Source of the DNA: Ruminococcus sp. YE71
GTDB lineage: Bacteria; Bacillota; Clostridia; Oscillospirales; Ruminococcaceae
Assembly (NCBI RefSeq): GCF_900119155.1
Contig: NZ_FPIR01000001.1
Coordinates: 124,001 to 188,000 of the forward strand
Direction of reading: 5' to 3'
Length of the DNA: 64,000 nucleotides
A program made the position numbers and the translations under genes. Shown piece by piece: positions 33,104-40,871 of this stretch. Position 1 is the first letter of the stretch. The number at the start of each line of letters is the position of its first letter. Under the pieces are notes generated by a model, which did no database searches, was not told the origin of the DNA, and was given only the letters and a program-made list of their open reading frames with translations.

Positions 33104-34573
33104 ATGTCTATGTCAATTATGGTTCAGGGGACTATGTCGGGGGCCGGCAAAAGTCTGCTCGCGACCGCCCTTTGCAGGATCTTCCGTCAGGATGGTCTCC
33201 GCGTCGCGCCGTTCAAATCCCAGAACATGGCGCTCAATTCCTTCGTCACGCCCGACGGCTGCGAGATAGGTCGTGCGCAGGCTCTTCAGGCTGAAGCCGC
33301 AGGCCTCGAACCTTCCGCCCTCATGAACCCCGTCCTGCTCAAACCTACTACCGATGTCGGCTCGCAGGTCATCGTCAACGGCCGCGTTCGCGGCGATATG
33401 TCCGCCCGCGACTACTTCCGAAGCAAGCGCTACCTCATCCCCGATATCATGACCGCCTACAACACCCTCGCGGCGCAGAACGACATCATCGTGATCGAGG
33501 GCGCAGGCAGTCCCGTCGAGCTCAACCTCAAGCGCGACGACATCGTGAACATGGGGCTTGCAAAGCTCGTGAAGTCCCCCGTCCTGCTGGTGGGGAACAT
33601 CGACCCCGGCGGCGTTTTCGCGCAGCTCATCGGCACGTTGATGCTGCTGGACGAGGACGAGCGCACGCTGGTCAAGGGCATGATAGTCAACCGTTTCCGC
33701 GGCGACCGCAGCCTGTTCTCCGACGGCGTGAAGATACTTGAAGAGAAAGGCGGCAAGCCCGTTCTCGGGGTCGTGCCGTTCATCCGCTGTGCCCTTGAGG
33801 ACGAGGACAGCCTTTCGGAGAAGCTGGTCAGCCGCCCGACGAGCGGCCTTGTGGACATCGCGGTCATCCGTCTGCCGAAGCTGTCGAACTTCACCGACTT
33901 CGACGTTTTCACCCAGTACGAGGGGGTGTCGGTGCGCTACGTTGGCAGACCTGCCGAGCTGGGGCAGCCCGACCTCATCATCATCCCGGGTACGAAGAGC
34001 ACCATCGCGGACATGAAATGGCTGCGTGAGAGCGGTCTTGAAGCGGCGGTGAAGAGTTCGCTGGCGGCGGGGGTGCCCGTGTTCGGCATCTGCGGCGGCT
34101 TCCAGATAATGGGTGAGTCGATCTCCGACCCCGAAGGCTGTGAAGGCGGCGGAAGCATCCGCGGCATGGGGCTGCTGCCCTGTCGGACGGTATTCGGCGG
34201 AGAGAAGCGTCAGCAGCGTGTCAGCGGCAGTTTCGGGGCTGTCGAAGGATTTTTCTCCTGTCTGTCGGGCGCGGGATTCGAGGGCTACGAGATACACATG
34301 GGGCGCACGGAGTCGGAAGGTTCGCCGCTGACGGACATCGGCGGCAGTTTCAGCGGGAACGCGGCAGGGTGCTATGTCCACGGGGTGTTCGACACTGCCG
34401 AGGTCTGCGGGCGGCTGCTGAGGGCGCTGTTTGCGGCGAAGGGGCTGAGATTTGAGCAGCCCGTCATCGGTCGCCGCGAGTACCGCAGCACCCAGCTCGA
34501 CCTGCTTGCCGACGAAGTGCGGTCGGCGCTGGACATGGATGAAATTTACAGGATAGCGAGGAGCGGCGTATGA
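33104..34573 (+). CDS. cobQ: cobyric acid synthase
   Basis: Amidates the b, d, e and g carboxylates of adenosylcobyrinate a,c-diamide using glutamine and ATP. The 489-residue sequence has the N-terminal dethiobiotin-synthetase-like domain (MVQGTMSGAGKSLLATALCR, FKSQNMALNSFVTPDGCEIG) and a C-terminal class I-like glutamine amidotransferase domain with the nucleophile in VFGICGGFQIMG and the histidine in YEIHMGRTE. I place the start at the ATG at 33104; the longer frame begins upstream in poorly coding sequence. cbiC follows with a four-base overlap. I looked for a cobalamin riboswitch upstream and did not see one; family B copy 7 fills that space. Confidence 0.93.
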   Translation: MSMSIMVQGTMSGAGKSLLATALCRIFRQDGLRVAPFKSQNMALNSFVTPDGCEIGRAQALQAEAAGLEPSALMNPVLLKPTTDVGSQVIVNGRVRGDMSARDYFRSKRYLIPDIMTAYNTLAAQNDIIVIEGAGSPVELNLKRDDIVNMGLAKLVKSPVLLVGNIDPGGVFAQLIGTLMLLDEDERTLVKGMIVNRFRGDRSLFSDGVKILEEKGGKPVLGVVPFIRCALEDEDSLSEKLVSRPTSGLVDIAVIRLPKLSNFTDFDVFTQYEGVSVRYVGRPAELGQPDLIIIPGTKSTIADMKWLRESGLEAAVKSSLAAGVPVFGICGGFQIMGESISDPEGCEGGGSIRGMGLLPCRTVFGGEKRQQRVSGSFGAVEGFFSCLSGAGFEGYEIHMGRTESEGSPLTDIGGSFSGNAAGCYVHGVFDTAEVCGRLLRALFAAKGLRFEQPVIGRREYRSTQLDLLADEVRSALDMDEIYRIARSGV

Positions 34574-35217
34574 CAGAGCTTGAATACGTACTGCCGACCG
34601 ACATTGAGCGGCGCAGTTTTGAGATAATCGCAGGCGAGCTGGGCGGCAGGGTGTTCCCCGACGAGCAGCGTCCCATCATAATGCGAGCCATCCACACGAC
34701 AGCGGACTTTGACTATGCGGACAACCTGTACTTTTCGGATGGTGCGGTGTCGGCAGCGCTGAGTGCGATCTCGGAAGGTGTGCTGTTCGTGACCGACACG
34801 AACATGGCGCGTTCGGGCATCAACAAAGGAGCGCTGAGCCGTCACGGCTGCGAGTGCGAGTGTTTCATGGCTGACGAGGACATCGCCGCCGACGCGAAGC
34901 GGCTGAGCTGCACGAGAGCGGCGGCATCGGTAGACAAAGCGGCGCGGCTGAACAGAAAGCTTATCTACGCAGTCGGCAACGCCCCGACCGCTCTGGTACG
35001 GCTTTCGGAGCTGATAAGAGAAGGCGTTTTCCGCCCCGAGCTGGTGATCGGGATGCCCGTCGGTTTTGTGAACGTCGTACAGTCGAAGGAGATGCTGATA
35101 GAGTCGGGCATCCCCTGCATAGTGGCACGCGGCAGGAAAGGCGGCAGCAACGTCGCCGCCGCGGTCTGCAACGCCCTGCTGTACATGGCAGACGGCGACA
35201 CACCGTTCAGGATGTGA
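34570..35217 (+). CDS. cbiC: cobalt-precorrin-8 methylmutase
   Basis: Moves the C-11 methyl group to C-12, converting (cobalt-)precorrin-8 to cobyrinate/hydrogenobyrinate. The 215-residue protein has the typical start IERRSFEIIAGELG, the catalytic-histidine block IMRAIHTTADFDYADNLYF, TDTNMARSGINK, and the ending VGNAPTALVRLSELI with IGMPVGFVNVVQSKE. It overlaps cobQ by ATGA, so both belong to one transcript. Other corrin genes are not adjacent; a CbiB-like gene lies 7 kb further on. Confidence 0.93.
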   Translation: MTELEYVLPTDIERRSFEIIAGELGGRVFPDEQRPIIMRAIHTTADFDYADNLYFSDGAVSAALSAISEGVLFVTDTNMARSGINKGALSRHGCECECFMADEDIAADAKRLSCTRAAASVDKAARLNRKLIYAVGNAPTALVRLSELIREGVFRPELVIGMPVGFVNVVQSKEMLIESGIPCIVARGRKGGSNVAAAVCNALLYMADGDTPFRM

Positions 35218-35347
35218 TCCTGTGGGGCGGGGGCTTGCTTCCCGCCTTTTTTCTGTATTGCGACTGACTTTTGGGTTTCACTCGAATCGCTGACGCTCTC
35301 CGGCGTGTACGGGGACATTGTTCGCATCGGTTCATCATACCTCATCA

Positions 35348-35380
35348 CCCCGTCAAAGGTTCCCGTAACTTTTGACGGGG
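35348..35380 (+). terminator. hairpin after cbiC
   Basis: CCCCGTCAAA and TTTTGACGGGG pair over about 10 bp around a 12-base loop, followed by ATACATTTTG. It lies about 130 bases after cbiC. Between them, a family B flank fragment (CACTCGAATCGC) sits at 35279-35290. Confidence 0.55.
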
Positions 35381-35390
35381 ATACATTTTG

Positions 35391-35419
35391 TTGACTTTCC
35401 CCCTTCACAATGGTATAAT
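35391..35419 (+). promoter_or_regulatory. sigma-A promoter of the candidate RNA
   Basis: TTGACT at 35391-35396 and TATAAT at 35414-35419 with a 17-base spacer. No protein-coding gene follows before the terminator at 35634. Confidence 0.75.
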
Positions 35420-35426
35420 GTTAATG

Positions 35427-35677
35427 TTCCAGGAGAACAACAGACAACAAAACTACAAAAACATCAGAGATCTCTGCGGCAAAAATGGAGTGTCTATCGT
35501 AAACGGTGCGCCTGCACCGCGCCGCAGTCATACCGCATCAACGGAAACGGCGGACGAAAATTCCGCCCGTTTCCCCGCGGTCAATCCACGATAAATATAT
35601 TTCGCGATATATTTATATAGAGACAGCAAAACAAAGAACGGCACCGTTCCGAGGGGGAGCGGTGCTGTTCTTTTTAT
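35427..35677 (+). ncRNA. candidate structured small RNA, about 250 bases
   Basis: A transcription unit bounded by a good promoter and a strong terminator, without a plausible gene. Four hairpins are visible: CTGCGGC / GCCGCAG (35474-35480, 35521-35527) enclosing CGGTGC / GCACCG (35504-35509, 35514-35519); a 12-bp stem GGAAACGGCGGA with 35562-35574; a perfect 10-bp AT stem (35591-35600, 35607-35616); and the terminator. The only ORFs begin at or before the -10 box or lack a ribosome site. It does not match tmRNA, RNase P, SRP RNA or 6S RNA as far as I can tell. It could also be an unusual leader, but a second strong promoter separates it from the next gene. Confidence 0.5.
35634..35677 (+). 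terminator. intrinsic terminator of the candidate RNA
   Basis: AAGAACGGCACCG pairs with CGGTGCTGTTCTT (one mismatch) around a short loop, followed by TTTTTATTTT. Confidence 0.85.
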
Positions 35678-35715
35678 TTTCCAGAATAAATATATTGTTT
35701 TTCGATAAAAAAGTG

Positions 35716-35744
35716 TTGACAAACAGGTTTGGATGTGGTATAAT
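35716..35744 (+). promoter_or_regulatory. sigma-A promoter for the DUF2975 operon
   Basis: TTGACA at 35716-35721 and TATAAT at 35739-35744, 17-base spacer; both are perfect consensus. Confidence 0.88.
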
Positions 35745-35810
35745 CAAAGCATAGAGACCTTCACCGACGGTATTGACCGCTTCATTTGATGATATTAAAG
35801 GAGTTTTTTT

Positions 35811-36269
35811 ATGTGGAATCCTACTCGCTCGCTTAAACTGTCGCGCATACTCGTGACGACTTTCTCGGTCCTCATCTTCATGCTGACCTTCTTCGTGCCG
35901 TTCTTCGCTCAATGGTACGACGAAGCCTCACAGGGCATGGGACTCATCGGCGGCTCTATCGTCGTGCCTACCATCATCACCCTCTACATCTGCGAAGGCT
36001 TCGCTGTGTGGGCGCTGGTGTCGCTCCACATTCTCCTCCGCAACATCGACCGCGGCGAGATATTCATCGTCCAGAACACAAGCTGTCTCCGAAGCATCTC
36101 CTGGGCGTGTATGCTCGCAGGCTGTGCCTTCGCCATGATGGGGCTGTGGAGATACCTCTTCGCGCTGCCTGCCTTCGCGGCGGTCATGCTCGGGCTCATC
36201 ATGAGGGTGCTCAAAAACGTCTTTGAACAGGCGGTCGAGATCAAGTCGGAAAACGACTTTACCATCTGA
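35811..36269 (+). CDS. DUF2975 family membrane protein
   Basis: A 152-residue membrane protein with four helices: ILVTTFSVLIFMLTFFVPFF, GGSIVVPTIITLYICEGFAV, ISWACMLAGCAFAMMGLWRY and LPAFAAVMLGLIMRVLKNVF. The segment HILLRNIDRGEIFIVQNTSC before the third helix and the charged end fit DUF2975, a family typically paired with a small XRE regulator. The XRE gene follows 14 bases later. AAAGGAG precedes the ATG. The function of the family is unknown; the pairing suggests that the membrane protein modulates the regulator. Confidence 0.82.
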   Translation: MWNPTRSLKLSRILVTTFSVLIFMLTFFVPFFAQWYDEASQGMGLIGGSIVVPTIITLYICEGFAVWALVSLHILLRNIDRGEIFIVQNTSCLRSISWACMLAGCAFAMMGLWRYLFALPAFAAVMLGLIMRVLKNVFEQAVEIKSENDFTI

Positions 36270-36283
36270 AAGGGGGAGAACTC

Positions 36284-36502
36284 ATGCCTATCATTGTGAA
36301 CCTTGACGTTATGATGGCGAAGCGCAAGATCTCCTCCAACGACCTTTCGGAGAAGATCGGCATCACGCCTGCGAACCTGTCGGTGCTGAAAACGGGCAAG
36401 GCGAAAGCCGTCCGTTTCTCGACCCTTGAGAAGATATGCGAAGTGCTCAACTGTCAGCCCGGCGACATCCTCGAATTCCGCAGGGAGGGCGAAGAAGAAT
36501 GA
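36284..36502 (+). CDS. small XRE-family helix-turn-helix regulator
   Basis: A 72-residue DNA-binding protein consisting almost only of the helix-turn-helix (MMAKRKISSNDLSEKIGITP, then ANLSVLKTGKAKAVRFSTLE, and ICEVLNCQPGDIL). It is the YozG-like type that accompanies DUF2975 genes. GGGGGAG lies 7 bases before the ATG. Its stop overlaps the next start (ATGA), so it is coupled to the membrane protein that follows. It is probably autoregulatory; no operator is evident beyond the promoter at 35716. Confidence 0.88.
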   Translation: MPIIVNLDVMMAKRKISSNDLSEKIGITPANLSVLKTGKAKAVRFSTLEKICEVLNCQPGDILEFRREGEEE

Positions 36503-37242
36503 CCGACATCATCGTTTCGGGCGTACTGGTGGTGTTCGGCGGCGCGGGGTTATTGCTGACCAACGCCGCGAAGTTCGGTTTCATGCTGCTTGTGGGCGGC
36601 GTATGGCTCGGATGGGCGGTCAACCGCCGCCGCCGAAATGTCGTCAGCAACCCGAAGAACCTCATCGGGCGGGTGTTCATTGCGGCGGTGGTGTCGGCGA
36701 TGGGGCTATCGACTCCGCCGATGGTGATGGATTCGGGGCGGGCGTGGCAGCTCCCCTTCCAGAAAACCTACATGGATATGTACCGCAACACGAACTACCC
36801 AGATTATTTCCCCGCGCCCGAGGAAGTCCGCGAGCATCACGGCGCGTACTGCATGAGTTATCTGCCGGGTTTTATGCAGGGCACAGGACACATCACGGTG
36901 AGTTTCACTGCCGACAAAGAGTATGTGCAGTTGGTCGCCGAGCGTTTTTCGGCGCAGGCGGAGAGTGAATTTCCGCTGCTTGCGTTAACGGACGAGAGCA
37001 GATACTACAGCAGCAGTGTTCTGCGCGACGGCAGGGAGAATGCCGCACAGCACGCGAAAGAATATGTGAGCCTCGTCCCAAAGAACACGAACCTGTTCTG
37101 CGACCCGAGTTTCGAGAAGTATTTCTCGGACGAAGCGGTAGTATACATCCTGTCCGACAACCGCGACATGAACCACCCCCACAGCGCGGCGGTCATCGTT
37201 GACGAAAAGACGGGGGCTGTGGAGTTTACGAAGTATGGATGA
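36499..37242 (+). CDS. membrane protein, unrecognised
   Basis: A 247-residue protein. Two helices near the N-terminus (about 4-40 overall: IIVSGVLVVFGGAGLLLTNA and FGFMLLVGGVWLGWAV) are followed by a basic stretch (NRRRRN), a third hydrophobic segment (LIGRVFIAAVVSAMG), and a soluble domain of about 170 residues with many aromatic residues (YMDMYRNTNYPDYFPAPEEV). I see no known domain. The ATG at 36499 overlaps the XRE stop; the longer frame from 36436 lies inside the XRE gene. It is the third gene of the DUF2975 operon. Confidence 0.7.
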   Translation: MTDIIVSGVLVVFGGAGLLLTNAAKFGFMLLVGGVWLGWAVNRRRRNVVSNPKNLIGRVFIAAVVSAMGLSTPPMVMDSGRAWQLPFQKTYMDMYRNTNYPDYFPAPEEVREHHGAYCMSYLPGFMQGTGHITVSFTADKEYVQLVAERFSAQAESEFPLLALTDESRYYSSSVLRDGRENAAQHAKEYVSLVPKNTNLFCDPSFEKYFSDEAVVYILSDNRDMNHPHSAAVIVDEKTGAVEFTKYG

Positions 37243-37753
37243 GCAGGGAAAGCAGACCTATACCCCAAACAAAGCCGACCGCTTTTTCAGCAGAGTGATG
37301 ATATGCCTTCTTTTGTTCCCCGTATTGGCAGCTGCTGTCAAATGGATCATGGTTGTTATTGTGATGATATATCTTTGGTCAACCGCCCGGTCAGATGATC
37401 TGCCGCGTGAGATAGACAGGGTGGAACAGGGCAGTTATGCGGTGATACTGAGTGCAGAAAGTGAGCCTGTGTTTTTTGGTTCTCAGAACGGCAGTATCAC
37501 TCTTTTGGAAAACGGCAAAGAGATCAGCCGTACCGATTTCGATCTTTCCAATGACGGAAAATATATGAACGAGTACAATTGGGATGTCAGCTGGGAAAAT
37601 GACTGTGTGACCGTCACCATCATGGGCGAAGAACAGGATGATGAGATACTAACACTGTATTTTAACGGCGAAACAAAGAAGAAACGCCGTCCGCGCACAA
37701 ACACGGACAGCGTTTCTTCTCTTTTTATTTGGAAGTTTTTTGATGAATTCTGA
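37235..37753 (+). CDS. small membrane protein with C-terminus read through a terminator
   Basis: A 172-residue protein with one or two helices (residues about 18-50, VMICLLLFPVLAAAVKWIMV and VIVMIYLWSTA) and a beta-rich outer domain (YAVILSAESEPVFFGSQNGS, WDVSWENDCVTVTIMGEEQD). It overlaps the upstream gene's stop by eight bases. The reading frame from residue 148 on lies across a strong intrinsic terminator (37678-37730), so mRNA ending there would lack the TGA at 37751. The natural end of the domain appears to be around ILTLYFNGE. The family is not recognised; some similarity in layout to DUF5412-type proteins is possible. Confidence 0.65.
   Translation: MDEQGKQTYTPNKADRFFSRVMICLLLFPVLAAAVKWIMVVIVMIYLWSTARSDDLPREIDRVEQGSYAVILSAESEPVFFGSQNGSITLLENGKEISRTDFDLSNDGKYMNEYNWDVSWENDCVTVTIMGEEQDDEILTLYFNGETKKKRRPRTNTDSVSSLFIWKFFDEF
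37678..37730 (+). terminator. intrinsic terminator inside the 37235 ORF
   Basis: GAAGAAACGCCGTCCG (37678-37693) pairs with 37704-37719 at 15 of 16 positions around a 10-base loop, followed by TCTTTTTATTT. The stops of the converging plus-strand gene and adhE are directly adjacent (37751-37756). On the minus strand the same hairpin is followed by TTTGTTTCG, so it probably serves adhE too. Confidence 0.85.
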
Positions 37754-40378
37754 TTAACCGTTATACTCGGTGCCGTAGTAGCAAGCCTTGTATATCTCCT
37801 TCAGCTCCGAAATGAGCGGGTATCTCGGGTTCGCACCGGTGCACTGATCGTCAAATGCGTCCTCGCTCATCTGGTCGAGAGTCGCAAGGAAGTCCTCTTC
37901 GCTGATGCCGTACTCTGCAATAGTTCTCTTGCAGCCTACGTCTTCCTTCAGCTTAGCGATCTTCTTCAGCAGGCCGTCGAACAGAGCCTTGTCATCCTTG
38001 CCCTCAACTCCGAGCGCTCTTGCGATCTCGGCATATCTTTCCAGGGTGTGCGGATACTCGTACTGCGAGAATGTGCCCATCTTGGTAGGAACGGGGTTAG
38101 CGTTGAACTTCATGACGTTCTCGATAACGAGTGCGCAGCAGATGCCGTGCGGCAGGTGGTGATATGCGCCCAGCTTGTGAGCCATCGAGTGTCCGATGCC
38201 GAGGAATGCGTTTGCGAACGCCATACCTGCCATCGTAGCAGCGTGAGCCATCTTCTCTCTTGCCTTTACAGCGGTCTGACCGTTGTCAACACACTCTCTG
38301 AGGTTGTCGAAGGTCATCTGGAGCGAGCGGATAGCGATGCCGTCGGTGAAGTCGGTAGCCATTACGGATGCGTATGCTTCAAGGTCGTGTACCATGCAGT
38401 CCAGACCCGATGCGGCTGTCAGTCCCTTAGGTGCGCTCATCATAAGGTCGGTGTCGATGATAGCCATGTTAGGCAGGAGCTGGTAGTCTGCGAGTGGGTA
38501 CTTGTGACCTGTCTTTTCGTCGGTAATAACTGCGAAAGGTGTAACTTCCGAACCTGTACCCGAGGAAGTCGGAACGCAGATGAAGTAAGCCTTTTCGCCC
38601 ATCTTCGGGAAGGTGTAAACTCTCTTGCGGATGTCGATGAAGCGCATAGCCATGTCCATGAAGTCAGCTTCGGGATGCTCGTAGAGTACCCACATGATCT
38701 TCGCAGCGTCCATAGCCGAGCCGCCGCCAAGTGCGATGATGACATCAGGCTCGAATGCGCGGATAGCCTTTACGCCCTCAAGTGCGCAGCCGAGAGTCGG
38801 GTCGGGAGCAACATCGAAGAATGTGCTGTAAGCGATGCCCAGCTCGGTGAGCTTGTCGGTGATAGGCTTGGTGTAGCCGTTCTTGCCGAGGAACTGGTCG
38901 GTAACGATGAATGCCTTCTTCTTGCCCATAACGGTCTTGAGCTCGTCAAGCGCAACAGGCAGACAGCCTCTCTTGAAGTACACCTTTTCGGGTGCTCTGA
39001 ACCACAGCATATTCTCTCTCCTCTCTGCTACTGTCTTGATGTTGAGCAGGTGCTTCACGCCTACGTTCTCGGATACCGAGTTGCCGCCCCACGAGCCGCA
39101 GCCGAGGGTCAGCGAAGGTGCGAAGTCGAAGTTATAGAGGTCGCCGATACCGCCCAGCGAGGACGGAGTGTTCACGATAAGACGGCAGGTGCGCATTCTC
39201 TCGCAGAACTTGGCGTACTTTTCCTTTTCGGTCTTGGTGTCGATCCAGAGGACGCTGGTGTGGCCGAGACCGCCGTTGTTGGTCAGCAGTGTGTCAGCCT
39301 TGTCGAGAGCGTCGTCGAAATCCTTAGCCTTGTACATACCGAGGATGGTGGTGAGCTTCTCGTGGCCGAAGGCTTCGGAGCGGTCGGTAGAGGTAGCCTC
39401 ACCGATGAGCACCTTGGTCTCTTCGGGAACGGAGAAACCGCACATCTCAGCGATCTTGCAGGGGCGCTGACCAACGATCTTAGCGTTGAGTGCGCCGTTG
39501 ATGAGCATGGTGTTTCTTACCATGTCAGCCTCGTCTTCCTTGAGGAAGTAGCAGCCGCGTGCCTTGAATTCCTTCTTGACATCGTTGTAGATGGTCTTGT
39601 CAACGATAACGGTCTGCTCGGTAGCGCAGATCATACCATTGTCGAAAGTCTTGGAATGGATGATGGAGTTAACGGCAGTCTTGATGTCGGCGCTCTTGTC
39701 GATGATAGCCGAAGCGTTGCCTGCGCCCACGCCGATAGCGGGAGTACCCGACGAGTAAGCGGACTTCACCATTCCGGGGCCGCCTGTAGCGAGGATGATG
39801 TCAGCCTCTTCCATTACCTTCTTGGTGAGGTCGAGGGAAGGAACGTCGATCCAGCCGATGATGCCCTTAGGTGCGCCTGCCTCAACAGCAGCTTCGAGCA
39901 CGATGCGTGCAGCCTCGATAGTGCTGTTCTTAGCACGGGGGTGCGGGCTGATAATGATGCCGTTTCTTGTCTTTAAGCAGACAAGGCACTTGAATATAGA
40001 TGTGGAGGTCGGGTTGGTGGTCGGTATTACAGCAGCCACAAGTCCGATAGGCTCATAGATGCGCTTTGTACCGTAGGACTCGTTCTCCTCGAACACTCCG
40101 CAGGTCTGTGTGTTTCTGTACTTATTGTAGATATGCTCGGCAGCGTAGTTGTTCTTGATGACCTTATCCTCTACGATGCCCATGCCTGTCTCTTCGACAG
40201 CCATCTTTGCAAGCGGTATTCTTGCCTTGTTAGCAGCAAGTGCGGCAGCCTTGAATATCTTGTCAACCTGCTCCTGAGAGTAAGTCGAGAAGATCTTCTG
40301 AGCGGCTCTTATCTCAGCGAGCTTTGCTTCGAGAGCCTCAACACTGTCAACGAGCTTGATTTCCTTAGCCATAGCCAT
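37754..40378 (-). CDS. adhE: bifunctional acetaldehyde-CoA / alcohol dehydrogenase
   Basis: An 874-residue fermentative enzyme that reduces acetyl-CoA to acetaldehyde and then ethanol, regenerating NAD. The N-terminal aldehyde dehydrogenase half contains the catalytic cysteine in FDNGMICATEQTV (near residue 250) and ATGGPGMVKSAYSSG. The C-terminal iron-dependent alcohol dehydrogenase half has ALGGGSAMDAAKIMW, VPTSSGTGSEVTPFAVITD and the metal histidines in NAFLGIGHSMAHKLGAYHHL. AAAGGA lies 11 bases before the ATG at 40378. It is monocistronic with a strong promoter. A 642-codon plus-strand frame opposite it is a shadow. Confidence 0.96.
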   Translation of the reverse strand: MAMAKEIKLVDSVEALEAKLAEIRAAQKIFSTYSQEQVDKIFKAAALAANKARIPLAKMAVEETGMGIVEDKVIKNNYAAEHIYNKYRNTQTCGVFEENESYGTKRIYEPIGLVAAVIPTTNPTSTSIFKCLVCLKTRNGIIISPHPRAKNSTIEAARIVLEAAVEAGAPKGIIGWIDVPSLDLTKKVMEEADIILATGGPGMVKSAYSSGTPAIGVGAGNASAIIDKSADIKTAVNSIIHSKTFDNGMICATEQTVIVDKTIYNDVKKEFKARGCYFLKEDEADMVRNTMLINGALNAKIVGQRPCKIAEMCGFSVPEETKVLIGEATSTDRSEAFGHEKLTTILGMYKAKDFDDALDKADTLLTNNGGLGHTSVLWIDTKTEKEKYAKFCERMRTCRLIVNTPSSLGGIGDLYNFDFAPSLTLGCGSWGGNSVSENVGVKHLLNIKTVAERRENMLWFRAPEKVYFKRGCLPVALDELKTVMGKKKAFIVTDQFLGKNGYTKPITDKLTELGIAYSTFFDVAPDPTLGCALEGVKAIRAFEPDVIIALGGGSAMDAAKIMWVLYEHPEADFMDMAMRFIDIRKRVYTFPKMGEKAYFICVPTSSGTGSEVTPFAVITDEKTGHKYPLADYQLLPNMAIIDTDLMMSAPKGLTAASGLDCMVHDLEAYASVMATDFTDGIAIRSLQMTFDNLRECVDNGQTAVKAREKMAHAATMAGMAFANAFLGIGHSMAHKLGAYHHLPHGICCALVIENVMKFNANPVPTKMGTFSQYEYPHTLERYAEIARALGVEGKDDKALFDGLLKKIAKLKEDVGCKRTIAEYGISEEDFLATLDQMSEDAFDDQCTGANPRYPLISELKEIYKACYYGTEYNG

Positions 40379-40492
40379 AATCGGACCATTCCTTTCTCTG
40401 CCGACTTACATTTGATATCATAACTGTCGGCTGCGTTTAAAGTAAACTTTCGGCTTGGTTGTCCGGGGCTTTTTTCTGTTCCCCATGATTCT

Positions 40493-40521
40493 ATTATAGC
40501 AGATTGTTATTTTTTTGTCAA
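40493..40521 (-). promoter_or_regulatory. sigma-A promoter for adhE
   Basis: On the minus strand TTGACA (40516-40521) and TATAAT (40493-40498), 17-base spacer. TTGTTATTTTTTTGTCAA, a partial Rex-like half-site pair, overlaps the spacer and -35 box (40504-40521). The 350 bases from here to 40870 hold only AT-rich sequence and the promoter for the next gene. Confidence 0.82.
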
Positions 40522-40747
40522 TCTGTCAAAGTATAGTTTTTTATGCGGTTTTTTGCTGGTTTTATATACAGCCTACACAAATGATTAAGACATTTTTATC
40601 AATAGTGAACAAAATGTATACGTCAATATCCACAAAAATTCAACAGTACAAACTTTCGTAAGTCGGGATTCTACGGGTTTTTATATGAATATAATATATC
40701 TTATGTGTTAACGTTATGTAAAATATATCATTTTGCACAAATAGTAC

Positions 40748-40776
40748 TGGACAAATCGGAAAAAGTGTAGTATAAT
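40748..40776 (+). promoter_or_regulatory. sigma-A promoter for the 40872 gene
   Basis: TGGACA at 40748-40753 and TATAAT at 40771-40776, 17-base spacer. A GC-poor leader of about 90 bases with a GCAGATGTGC / GACATCTGC inverted repeat follows. Confidence 0.75.
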
Positions 40777-40871
40777 ATAGACATCAGATAAGTACAGACC
40801 GCAGATGTGCATTCTGCACAAGACATCTGCCCTCTTTATCGGAAATACATATAAAAAAGGAGCAAATTTTT

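Noticed and set aside
35388-35594. 68-codon frame in the candidate RNA region
   Set aside because: The first start codons lie at or upstream of the -10 box, so the transcript would not contain them, and the sequence has no domain.
38048-39976. 642-codon open frame on the plus strand opposite adhE
   Set aside because: It lies fully antisense to a certain gene, matches no family, and arises from the GC-rich third positions of adhE codons.
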